The notes under the pieces are model-generated. The model had not been told where the DNA came from. It saw nothing but the letters and a program-made list of their open reading frames with translations, and did not search any database. From Myxococcales bacterium (GTDB lineage: Bacteria; Myxococcota; Myxococcia; Myxococcales; Anaeromyxobacteraceae), in NCBI GenBank assembly GCA_021784995.1, contig JAJYHA010000394.1, positions 1-6,040 of the forward strand: a stretch of DNA of 6,040 nucleotides. The letters run 5' to 3'. A program made the translations under genes and the position numbers. Below, piece by piece: positions 1-6,040 of the stretch. The first letter of the stretch is position 1. Each line of letters starts with the position of its first letter.

Positions 1-1170
1 GTGGCCGCTCCCGGGGGCGGCGCGCCGCCCCTGCCCCTCCTCGCCGTGCGCGACCCCCTGGCCGCCCTCGGCGCGCTGGCGCGCTTCCACCGGCGCCGGT
101 TCCCCATCCCCCTGATCGGCGTCACCGGGTCGAGCGGCAAGACCACCACGCGCGAGATGATCGGCGCCATCCTGCGGACGCGCGGGCCGGCGCTGAAGAC
201 GGAGGGTAACCTCAACAACGAGGTGGGGGTGCCGCTCACGCTGCTCGGCCTCTCCCCCGTGCACGCGCGCGCCGTGGTCGAGATGGGGATGAGCCACCCC
301 GGCGAGATCGCGCGGCTCGCCGCCATCGCCGAGCCCTCCATCGGCGTCGTCACCTTCGCCGGCCCCGCGCACCTGGAGACGCTCGGCACGGTGGAGGCGG
401 TCGCCGACGCCAAGGCGGAGCTCTACTTCGGGCTGCCGGCCGACGGCGTGTGCGTGGTGAACGCGGACGATCCCCTCATGCTGGCGCGGGCCCAGGCGTC
501 GGGGCGGGCCATGATCACCTTCGCAGTCGGGCGCGGCCGCCGGGGCGACGTGGTGGTCCTCGACGTCCTCGAGCACGGCCCGGCGGGGCTGCGGTTCCTC
601 CTCGGCATCGGGCAGCGGGAGGTGGAGCTCGCGGCGCCGCTCGTGGGCCTGCACAACGCCGTCAACGCGGCGGCGGCCGCCGCGGCGGCGGTGGCGCTCG
701 GCTACCGCGACCGCGAGATCGCGGAGGGGCTGCGCGCGGTGCGGCCGGTCGGGCGGCGGCTCCGCGTCGCGCAGCTCCCGTCGGGCGTCACCCTGATCGA
801 CGACTGCTACAACGCCAACCCGGTCTCCATGCGCGCCGCGCTCGCCACCCTGCGCGACCTCGCCCGCGACGGCCGGCGGGCGGTGGCCGTCCTGGGCGAC
901 ATGCTCGAGCTCGGGCCGGAGGAGGAGGCGGAGCACCGCCGGCTGGGGGCCGACGCGGCGCGCGGGGTGTCGGTGCTCGCCGCCTTCGGGCCCCGGGCAC
1001 GCCACGCGGCCGACGCGGCGCGGGAGGCGGGCGCGCCCGAGGTCTTCCACACCGAGGAGCTGCCCGCCCTGGTCGCCTTCGTGCGGGAGCGGCTCGCGCC
1101 CGGCGACGTGCTGCTCGTGAAGGGCAGCCGCGGCGTGCGGCTCGAGCGGCTGGTCGAGGCGCTGGGGTAG
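1..1170 (+). CDS. murF: UDP-N-acetylmuramoyl-tripeptide--D-alanyl-D-alanine ligase MurF (5' end outside window)
   Basis: MurF is the cytoplasmic ATP-dependent ligase that adds D-Ala-D-Ala to UDP-MurNAc-tripeptide, giving the pentapeptide precursor. Numbering from the first visible codon, I see the ATP-binding P-loop VTGSSGKTTT (41-50), NLNNEVGVPLTLL (70-82), the metal-binding Glu in VVEMGMS (E94), GPAHLE (121-126), the likely carbamylated lysine K138 in DAKAELY, HNAVNA (218-223), DDCYNANP (267-274), LGDMLELG (298-305) and KGSRG (374-378). Central and C-terminal Mur ligase domains are therefore complete. In MurF the P-loop normally lies about 105 residues in, whereas here it is at 41, so roughly 65-70 residues of the N-terminal substrate-binding domain lie upstream. 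The GTG at base 1 is most likely an internal valine codon, not the start. The TAG stop is 11 bases before mraY. An eight-alanine run (223-230) follows the HN motif. Confidence 0.95.
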   Translation: MAAPGGGAPPLPLLAVRDPLAALGALARFHRRRFPIPLIGVTGSSGKTTTREMIGAILRTRGPALKTEGNLNNEVGVPLTLLGLSPVHARAVVEMGMSHPGEIARLAAIAEPSIGVVTFAGPAHLETLGTVEAVADAKAELYFGLPADGVCVVNADDPLMLARAQASGRAMITFAVGRGRRGDVVVLDVLEHGPAGLRFLLGIGQREVELAAPLVGLHNAVNAAAAAAAAVALGYRDREIAEGLRAVRPVGRRLRVAQLPSGVTLIDDCYNANPVSMRAALATLRDLARDGRRAVAVLGDMLELGPEEEAEHRRLGADAARGVSVLAAFGPRARHAADAAREAGAPEVFHTEELPALVAFVRERLAPGDVLLVKGSRGVRLERLVEALG

Positions 1171-1171
1171 C

Positions 1172-1177
1172 GGGGGA
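1172..1177 (+). promoter_or_regulatory. Probable ribosome binding site of mraY
   Basis: The purine stretch GGGGGA lies 4 bases before the mraY ATG, inside the 11-base murF-mraY gap. It is only a partial match to the Shine-Dalgarno consensus, and poly-G is common in such GC-rich DNA. It does support ATG 1182 as the start, because no ATG, GTG or TTG in this frame falls between the murF stop and 1182. Confidence 0.45.
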
Positions 1178-1181
1178 CGGC

Positions 1182-2324
1182 ATGCTCTACCACCTGCTCT
1201 TCCCGCTCGCGGGCCGGTTCTCCCCCTTCAACGTCCTCCGCTACCCCAGCTTCCGCATCGTCGCGGCCGGGTTCACCGCGCTCGCGCTGGCGCTGCTGCT
1301 GGGGCCGCTCTTCATCGAGCGGATGCGCACCATCCAGTACGGCGCCTCCAACGTCCGCGAGGACACGCCCGAGTCGCACCGCAGGAAGACGGGCACCCCA
1401 TCGATGGGCGGCGCGCTCATCCTCTTCAGCCTCTCGGTCTCGACGCTGCTCTTCGCCAACCTGCGCAACCGCTACGTGTGGGCGGCGCTGGTGGTGACCC
1501 TCTCCTTCGGCGCCATCGGCTTCTGGGACGACTACCTCAAGATCTCGAAGCGCAACTCCAAGGGGCTGGCCGGCAAGAAGAAGCTGCTCGGGCAGACGCT
1601 CGTCCTGCTGGGCGTCTACTACCTCTTCCTCTCCGACCTGCAGTTCCGCCTCGCGCCCTCCTTCCCGTGGATCCGGGTGGGCAGCTACCTCGACCTGCAC
1701 CTGTCGCTTCCCTTCGTGTCGACGCAGCACTTCGATCCGTCGCTGGGCTGGCTCTACCTGCCGTTCATGATCCTGGTGGTGCTGGGGACGAGCCACGCCG
1801 TGAACCTGACGGACGGCCTCGACGGGCTCGCCATCGGCCCCACCATCGTCTCGGCCTCGACCTTCCTCATCCTGGCCTACGTCGCGGGGACCACCATCGG
1901 CGGGTTCTCCATCGCCACCTACCTGCGCATCCCCGTCATCCCGGGCGCGGCCGAGCTGGGCGTCTTCTGCTCCGCCGTCATCGGCGCCGGGATCGGGTTC
2001 CTCTGGTACAACACCTACCCGGCGTCGGTCTTCATGGGCGACGTCGGATCGCTCGCCCTCGGGGGCGCGCTCGGCATGCTGGCGGTCCTCACCAAGAACG
2101 AGGTGGCGAGCGCGATCCTCCACGGGGTGTTCCTCACGGAGACCGTCTCCGTCATCGTCCAGGTGGCGAGCTTCCGCACCACCGGCCGGCGCGTCTTCAA
2201 GATGGCGCCCATCCACCACCACTTCGAGCTCAAGGGATGGGCCGAGCCGAAGATCATCGTGCGCTTCTGGATCATCGCCATCATGCTGGCGCTGGTGGCG
2301 CTCGCGTCCCTCAAGCTCCGGTGA
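1182..2324 (+). CDS. mraY: Phospho-N-acetylmuramoyl-pentapeptide-transferase MraY (lipid I synthase)
   Basis: MraY is the integral membrane enzyme that transfers phospho-MurNAc-pentapeptide from UDP to undecaprenyl phosphate, making lipid I on the cytoplasmic face. The protein has 380 residues, against about 360 in E. coli, with about ten hydrophobic segments. Diagnostic motifs are all present: ESHRRKTGTPSMGG (64-77), the Asp pair in FWDDYLK (D116, D117), KGLAGKKK (127-134), NLTDGLDG (208-215), FMGDVGS with the essential Asp D287 (284-290), and the uridine-binding loop MAPIHHHFELKGW (341-353). The family-typical FNVLRYPSFR lies at 16-25. The extra length over E. coli lies mostly in the loop after the fourth membrane segment (about 150-190). 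ATG 1182 fits the family N-terminus. The TGA stop overlaps the murD GTG start as GTGA, suggesting translational coupling. Identification is near certain. Confidence 0.97.
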   Translation: MLYHLLFPLAGRFSPFNVLRYPSFRIVAAGFTALALALLLGPLFIERMRTIQYGASNVREDTPESHRRKTGTPSMGGALILFSLSVSTLLFANLRNRYVWAALVVTLSFGAIGFWDDYLKISKRNSKGLAGKKKLLGQTLVLLGVYYLFLSDLQFRLAPSFPWIRVGSYLDLHLSLPFVSTQHFDPSLGWLYLPFMILVVLGTSHAVNLTDGLDGLAIGPTIVSASTFLILAYVAGTTIGGFSIATYLRIPVIPGAAELGVFCSAVIGAGIGFLWYNTYPASVFMGDVGSLALGGALGMLAVLTKNEVASAILHGVFLTETVSVIVQVASFRTTGRRVFKMAPIHHHFELKGWAEPKIIVRFWIIAIMLALVALASLKLR

Positions 2325-2325
2325 G
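2320..2325 (+). promoter_or_regulatory. Candidate Shine-Dalgarno spanning the mraY stop, for an alternative murD start
   Basis: GGTGAG overlaps the end of mraY and matches the GGTGA part of the AGGAGGTGATC complement of the 16S rRNA tail. It sits 7 bases before an in-frame GTG at 2333, which would start murD four codons later, at the residues MPDPLRLGG. By contrast, nothing resembling a Shine-Dalgarno precedes GTG 2321. The site is short and overlaps coding sequence, so its role is uncertain. Confidence 0.35.
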
Positions 2326-3706
2326 ACCGCCCGTGCCCGACCCGCTCCGCCTCGGGGGGCTGCGCGTGCTGGTCGTCGGGCTGGCGCGCAGCGGCGTGGC
2401 CGCCGCCCGCGTGGCCGCCGCCCGCGGCGCGCGGGTGACGGTCACGGACCGGCGCGCCGCCACGGAGCTGGCCGCCGCCACGGAGCAGCTCGGGGGCGCG
2501 GTCCGTTACGCGCTCGGCGGGCACGACGCCGCCGACTTCGCCCACGCCGACCTGGTGGTGGTCTCGCCGGGGGTCCCCCTGGCGCTCCCCGAGATCCAGG
2601 CCGCGCGCCGCCAGGGGGTGCCGGTCCTGGGCGAGGTGGAGCTCGCGGCCCGCCTGCTCCCCGGCCTGCCGCTGGTCGCCGTCACCGGGACGAATGGGAA
2701 GAGCACCACCACCGCGCTCATCGGGGCGCTGCTGGGGCGGGACCGGCGCGTCTTCGTCGGCGGCAACCTGGGCACGCCGCTCTCGGAGCTGGTGCTCGCG
2801 GGCGACGCGGTGGACGCGGCCGTGGTCGAGCTCTCCTCCTTCCAGCTCGAGGGCATCGAGCGCCTGCGGCCGCGGGTCGGCGCCGTCCTGAACGTCACGC
2901 CCGATCACCTCGACCGCTACCGCGACCTGACGGACTACGCGCTCGCCAAGGCCCGCCTCTTCATGAACCAGCAACCGGGCGACGTCGCCGTCGCGAACGC
3001 GCGCGACCCGCTCGCCCTGGCGCTGGCGGGATCGTCCCGCGGGGAGCGGTTCACGTTCGGGTTCGGCCCGCCCGCGCCGCGCGCCGCCCGCGCCCCGGAG
3101 GCCGGGGGCGAGCTGCTCCTCTCCGCGGGCGCCGCGGCGCCCGAGCGCTACCGGGTCTGCACGCGCGCCCTGCGGGGGCGCCACAACCTGGAGAACGCCA
3201 TGGCGGCCGCGCTCTGCGCCCGCCTCATGGGCGTGCCGGGCCGCGACGTGCAGGAGGGCCTGGACGCCTTCCCCGGGCTGCCCCACCGGCTCGAGCGGGT
3301 CCGCGAGCGCGACGGGGTGGAGTGGGTGAACGACTCGAAGGCCACCAACGTCGACTCGACGCAGGTGGCGCTGGCGGCGTTCCCGGCCGGGCGCCCGCAC
3401 CTGATCCTCGTCCTGGGCGGCCGCGGCAAGCACGCCCCCTACGCGCCGCTGCGGGCGCTCTTCCCGGGGCGCGTGAAGGCGCTCCTGACCATCGGCGAGG
3501 ACGCCCCGGCGGTGGAGCGCGAGCTGGCCGACCTGGCGCCGACCGAGGGGGTCGGCACCCTGGCCGCCGCGGTGCGGCGCGCCGCGGCGCTGGCCGGCCC
3601 CGGCGACGTGGTCCTGCTCTCGCCGGCGTGCGCCAGCTACGATCAGTTCCGCAGCTACGAGCACCGGGGCGAGAGCTTCCGCGCCCTGGTGGAGGCGCTC
3701 GGGTGA
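2321..3706 (+). CDS. murD: UDP-N-acetylmuramoyl-L-alanine--D-glutamate ligase MurD
   Basis: MurD is the cytoplasmic ligase that adds D-glutamate to UDP-MurNAc-L-alanine using ATP. The product is 461 residues (E. coli about 438), in three domains. These are an N-terminal Rossmann-like UDP-binding domain beginning VLVVGLARSG (16-25) with VVSPGVP (80-86), a central ATPase domain, and a C-terminal domain. I see the P-loop VTGTNGKSTTT (121-131), GGNLGTPL (147-154), ELSSFQLE (170-177), NVTPDHLDRY (191-200), the likely carbamylated lysine K210 in ALAKARLF, RHNLENAMAA (287-296), HRLE (322-325), NDSKATN (337-343) and LSPACASYDQF (433-443). The NLENAMAA, HRLE and SPACASYDQF elements separate it from MurC, MurE and MurF. 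GTG 2321 was chosen because it overlaps the mraY stop as GTGA. GTG 2333, four codons later, has the better ribosome site and is a real alternative. The stop is 25 bases before ftsW. Confidence 0.96.
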   Translation: MRPPVPDPLRLGGLRVLVVGLARSGVAAARVAAARGARVTVTDRRAATELAAATEQLGGAVRYALGGHDAADFAHADLVVVSPGVPLALPEIQAARRQGVPVLGEVELAARLLPGLPLVAVTGTNGKSTTTALIGALLGRDRRVFVGGNLGTPLSELVLAGDAVDAAVVELSSFQLEGIERLRPRVGAVLNVTPDHLDRYRDLTDYALAKARLFMNQQPGDVAVANARDPLALALAGSSRGERFTFGFGPPAPRAARAPEAGGELLLSAGAAAPERYRVCTRALRGRHNLENAMAAALCARLMGVPGRDVQEGLDAFPGLPHRLERVRERDGVEWVNDSKATNVDSTQVALAAFPAGRPHLILVLGGRGKHAPYAPLRALFPGRVKALLTIGEDAPAVERELADLAPTEGVGTLAAAVRRAAALAGPGDVVLLSPACASYDQFRSYEHRGESFRALVEALG

Positions 3707-3735
3707 GCGCCGCCGGCCCGGGGGCGCGGCCGTGA
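3703..3735 (+). other. 10-codon mini reading frame bridging murD and ftsW (speculative)
   Basis: A frame opening with GTG inside the murD stop (GTGA at 3703-3706) reads MSAAGPGARP and ends at a TGA inside the ftsW start (GTGA at 3732-3735). It exactly fills the 25-base gap with 4-base overlaps on both sides. The peptide has no recognisable function. If translated, it could carry terminating ribosomes from murD to ftsW. In DNA this rich in GC, a ten-codon stop-free frame is expected by chance and GTG is a common trinucleotide, so this is not called as a gene. Confidence 0.2.
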
Positions 3736-4925
3736 CCATCCGCGCGCTCGGCTCGGACCGCGTCCGCCCCCCGTCGGCGCTCGCGGTGGACCGCCTGCTG
3801 CTGACGGTGATCCTGCTGCTCACCGCCGTCGGCGCGGTGATGGTGTACTCGGCCTCCGCCGTCACGGCGGCCGTCCGCTACGGGGACACCTTCCACTTCC
3901 TCTGGCGCCAGCTCCTCGCCATCGCGCTGGGGCTCCTCCTGCTCGTCGGCGCGCTGCGCGTGGGCTACCGTCGCGCCGAGCGCCTCGCCTATCCCCTCCT
4001 CGCCCTGACGGCGCTCTCCCTGGTGGCGGTCCTCCTCCCCTTCGTCGGCCACATGGCCGGGGGCGCCCGCCGCTGGATCAACCTCGGCCTCGTCTCGTTC
4101 CAGCCCGCCGAGGCGGCCAAGCTGGCCCTGGTGCTCTACCTGGCCCACTCCCTGGCCAAGAAGCGCGCGATGGTGCGCACCTTCTCCATCGGCTTCCTCC
4201 CCCACCTGCTGGTCACGGCCGCGCTCATGGGGCTCTGCCTGCTCGAGAAGGACCTCGGCACCTGCGTGGTGATGGCGGTGGTCCTCTTCGTGATGCTCTT
4301 CGCGGCCGGCGCCAAGGTGAGCTATCTTGTGGGCGCCTTCCTGCTCTCGCTCCCCATCGGCTGGAAGGTGATCGCGGGCACGCCCTACCGGCGGGAGCGC
4401 ATCCTGGCCTGGCTCGATCCGTTCGCGCACCGGCGGGGAGCGGGCTACCAGATGTGGGAGTCGATGGTCGGCATCGGAAACGGCGGCTGGTTCGGGCAGG
4501 GCCTCGGCGAGGGCCGCTCGAAGCTCTTCTACCTGCCCGAGGCGCACACCGACTTCATCGCGGCGGTCATCGCGGAGGAGGCGGGCCTGATCGGCCTGGC
4601 GCTCCTCATCGCCCTCTACGCCGTCTTCGCCTGGCGCGGGCTGCGCGCCGCGTACAACGCGGCGGACGCGTTCGGGTGCTACCTGGCGCTGGGGGTGACC
4701 ACCCTGGTCGGCGTGCAGGCCCTGGTCAACCTGGGCGTGGTGACGGTGCTCCTGCCCACGAAGGGGCTGACGCTGCCGTTCGTCTCCTACGGCGGGAGCT
4801 CGCTCCTCACGCTGCTGGCGGGCTCCGGCCTGCTCCTCAGCGTCTCGGCGAGCCGCGGCGGGTTCCTGCGGCGCGCCCGGCAGGCGGTGCGGGTCGAGGC
4901 CCCGGCCGGCGAGGGCACGCCGTGA
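3732..4925 (+). CDS. ftsW: Septal peptidoglycan glycosyltransferase FtsW (SEDS family)
   Basis: FtsW is the polytopic SEDS-family membrane protein that, with its partner class B penicillin-binding protein (FtsI), polymerises lipid II at the division septum. It has 397 residues with about ten hydrophobic segments starting near residue 21. SEDS motifs in order are MVYSAS (37-42), GARRWINLG (111-119), FQPAE (123-127), EKDLGT (172-177), GYQMWES (238-244), GGWFGQGLG (251-259), LPEAHTDFI (268-276) with the likely catalytic Asp D274, and LPTKGLTLPFVSYGGSS (341-357). The LPEAHTDF and PTKGLTLPFVSYGG forms indicate FtsW, not RodA, as does the position between murD and murG. GTG 3732 is the first start codon in this frame after murD. 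GTG 3786 is possible but would leave almost nothing before the first membrane segment. The ribosome site is weak. The stop overlaps the murG start. Deviations include EKD for the usual QPD and V339 where glycine is usual. Confidence 0.95.
   Translation: MTIRALGSDRVRPPSALAVDRLLLTVILLLTAVGAVMVYSASAVTAAVRYGDTFHFLWRQLLAIALGLLLLVGALRVGYRRAERLAYPLLALTALSLVAVLLPFVGHMAGGARRWINLGLVSFQPAEAAKLALVLYLAHSLAKKRAMVRTFSIGFLPHLLVTAALMGLCLLEKDLGTCVVMAVVLFVMLFAAGAKVSYLVGAFLLSLPIGWKVIAGTPYRRERILAWLDPFAHRRGAGYQMWESMVGIGNGGWFGQGLGEGRSKLFYLPEAHTDFIAAVIAEEAGLIGLALLIALYAVFAWRGLRAAYNAADAFGCYLALGVTTLVGVQALVNLGVVTVLLPTKGLTLPFVSYGGSSLLTLLAGSGLLLSVSASRGGFLRRARQAVRVEAPAGEGTP
4911..4915 (+). promoter_or_regulatory. Probable ribosome binding site of murG
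   Basis: GAGGG within the last codons of ftsW lies 6 bases before the GTG at 4922. It is the clearest Shine-Dalgarno-like element at any junction in the window. It supports GTG 4922 over the in-frame ATG at 4931, as does the protein start MRLMVAGGGTGGH, which has the usual spacing before the MurG glycine loop. Confidence 0.5.
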
Positions 4926-6040
4926 GGCTGATGGTCGCCGGCGGCGGCACCGGGGGCCACGTCTTCCCCGGCATGGCCCTGGCCGAGGAGGTGGTGGGCC
5001 GCCACCCCGACAACGACGTGGTCTTCGTCGGGACGGCGCGCGGGCTCGAGGCGCGGGTGGTGCCCGAGGCCGGCTACCCCATCGAGCTCGTCGACGTGAA
5101 GGGGCTGAAGGGGCACGGGATCCTCGCGCTGCTCGCCCACCTGCTGCTCCTGCCGCGCGCCTTCGTCCAGTGCTGGCGCGTCCTGCGCAGGTGGCGCCCC
5201 GACCTGGTGGTGGGAGTCGGCGGCTACGCCTCCGGCCCGGCCGTCCTCACGGCCTGGGCGATGCGCGTCCCGACGGCGATCCAGGAGCAGAACGCCGCCG
5301 CCGGCTTCACGAACCGCGTCCTGGGCCGCTTCGTCCAGGCGGCCTTCACCGCCTTCCCGGAGGCGGGGCGCTACTTCCCGCGCCGGAAGGTGGCCCAGCT
5401 CGGGAACCCCATCCGCCGCCAGCTCATGGACAACTACATGCGCCCCTCCCAGGCGCACGAGAAGCTGCGGTTGCTGGTCTTCGGGGGGTCGCAGGGCGCG
5501 CACGCCCTCAACATGCGCGTGGTGGAGGCGCTCCCGCACCTGGCCGATCTCCGCGACAGGATGCACGTGGTGCACCAGACGGGCGCGCGGGATCGCGAGG
5601 CGGTCGAGCGCGGGTATCGGGCCTGCGGGTTCGAGCCGGACGTCCGGGAGTTCATCACCGACATGAGCGACGCGTACGCCCACGCCGATTTGGTGGTGTG
5701 CCGGGCCGGCGCGGCCACGCTGGCCGAGCTCACGGTCTGCAAGAAGCCCGCGCTGCTCGTCCCCTTCCCGGCCGCGGCCGACAACCACCAGGTGATGAAC
5801 GCCCGGAGCCTGGTGGACGCCGGCGCGGCGGTCATGATCGAGGAGCGCCACCTCACGGGCGAGGTGCTGGCCAACGAGGTCCGCGCCATCCTCGACCAGC
5901 CGGAGCGGCGCGAGCGCATGGCGCGCGCCGCCGGGCTGCTGGGCCGCCCGCAGGCCGCCAGCGAGATCGCCGACGTCTGCACCGAGCTGGTGCGGCGCCG
6001 CTACGGGTCGCAGCGGGGGCGCGACCGCGGCCCCGCCTTC
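4922..6040 (+). CDS. murG: Undecaprenyldiphospho-muramoylpentapeptide beta-N-acetylglucosaminyltransferase MurG (3' end outside window)
   Basis: MurG is the peripheral membrane GT-B glycosyltransferase (family GT28) that adds GlcNAc from UDP-GlcNAc to lipid I, making lipid II on the inner face of the membrane. The frame is open for 373 codons to the window edge without a stop. I see the first glycine loop GGGTGGHVFPG (7-17, H13), VGVGGYASGP (97-106), QEQNAAAGFTNR (121-132), GNPIR (161-165), the second-domain loop GGSQGA (188-193), HQTG (218-221), the UDP-GlcNAc-binding stretch MSDAYAHADLVVCRAGAATL (248-267) with LAEL ending at 270, and PFPAAADNHQ (281-290). E. coli MurG has about 355 residues, so the fold is complete and only a short tail is cut off. 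Residues from about 360 on form an Arg-rich extension. GTG 4922 overlaps the ftsW stop as GTGA, implying coupled translation. HEQN of many homologues reads QEQN here, which I take as ordinary variation. Confidence 0.96.
   Translation, partial: MRLMVAGGGTGGHVFPGMALAEEVVGRHPDNDVVFVGTARGLEARVVPEAGYPIELVDVKGLKGHGILALLAHLLLLPRAFVQCWRVLRRWRPDLVVGVGGYASGPAVLTAWAMRVPTAIQEQNAAAGFTNRVLGRFVQAAFTAFPEAGRYFPRRKVAQLGNPIRRQLMDNYMRPSQAHEKLRLLVFGGSQGAHALNMRVVEALPHLADLRDRMHVVHQTGARDREAVERGYRACGFEPDVREFITDMSDAYAHADLVVCRAGAATLAELTVCKKPALLVPFPAAADNHQVMNARSLVDAGAAVMIEERHLTGEVLANEVRAILDQPERRERMARAAGLLGRPQAASEIADVCTELVRRRYGSQRGRDRGPAF

Noticed and set aside
1..3. GTG at the first base as the murF start
   Set aside because: The P-loop would come about 65 residues too early and the substrate-binding N-terminal domain would be missing, so the gene is cut by the window edge, not truncated.
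667..690. GC-only run with a 14-base palindrome (670-683)
   Set aside because: It encodes eight consecutive alanines in murF next to the conserved HNAVN motif. Repeated GCG and GCC codons explain the palindrome, and nothing suggests a regulatory role.
1150..1170. murF and murD both end in the residues LVEALG before the stop
   Set aside because: The two are paralogous Mur ligases ending in a helix, and six residues drawn from the most common amino acids here can match by chance. There is no sign of recent gene conversion around it.
1171..1181. Possible promoter or terminator between murF and mraY
   Set aside because: Eleven bases are too few for either, and no -35/-10 pair or hairpin with a T-run is visible here or at the other junctions.
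807..2222. Long minus-strand reading frame (471 residues) opposite murF and mraY
   Set aside because: It lies wholly opposite well-identified genes. Its translation is low in hydrophobic variety, rich in Arg, Asp, Glu, Gly and His, and shows no domain. Long stop-free antisense frames are expected at this GC content.
2015..3865. Minus-strand reading frame of 616 residues opposite murD
   Set aside because: It is the same GC-driven shadow: no motif, biased composition, and murD on the + strand has a full set of catalytic motifs.
3225..4547. Minus-strand reading frame of 440 residues opposite murD and ftsW
   Set aside because: Composition is repetitive in Arg, Gly, Ala, Pro and Glu with no recognisable fold, and it overlaps certain genes.
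4787..5851. Minus-strand reading frame of 354 residues opposite ftsW and murG
   Set aside because: It is a shadow of murG, which is open through this whole span on the + strand and carries all family motifs.

Overview
This window is a stretch of a division and cell wall (dcw) cluster from a bacterium with very high GC content. It carries five genes on the + strand: murF (5' end cut off), mraY, murD, ftsW and murG (3' end cut off). I see no RNA gene, mobile element, CRISPR array, terminator or convincing promoter, and no gap between genes longer than 25 bases. The extreme GC content (well above 70% by eye, with nearly every third codon position G or C) and the character of the proteins suggest a high-GC myxobacterium-like organism such as Anaeromyxobacter. 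That assignment is an inference from composition and general resemblance, not from a search.

Layout: murF ends at 1170. After 11 bases mraY runs 1182-2324. The mraY stop overlaps a GTG start of murD (2321-3706) in the tetranucleotide GTGA. A 25-base gap leads to ftsW (3732-4925), and this gap is exactly bridged by a 10-codon reading frame with GTGA overlaps at both ends. The ftsW stop again overlaps the GTG start of murG (4922 to beyond 6040) as GTGA. With no gap large enough for a terminator, the five genes very probably lie on one transcript whose promoter is upstream of the window. By the usual dcw order, murE would lie before murF, and murC/murB/ddl/ftsQ would be expected after murG.

Together the genes cover lipid II synthesis and use. 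MurD adds D-glutamate and MurF adds D-Ala-D-Ala to the UDP-MurNAc peptide in the cytoplasm. MraY moves phospho-MurNAc-pentapeptide onto undecaprenyl phosphate (lipid I), and MurG adds GlcNAc (lipid II). FtsW polymerises flipped lipid II at the septum. Catalytic motifs are intact in the visible parts of all five proteins.

This is an ordinary housekeeping region and I did not find a new system. The points worth a second look are small: the mini reading frame between murD and ftsW, the repeated GTGA junctions, a few motif deviations in FtsW, a longer periplasmic loop in MraY, and a basic tail on MurG.
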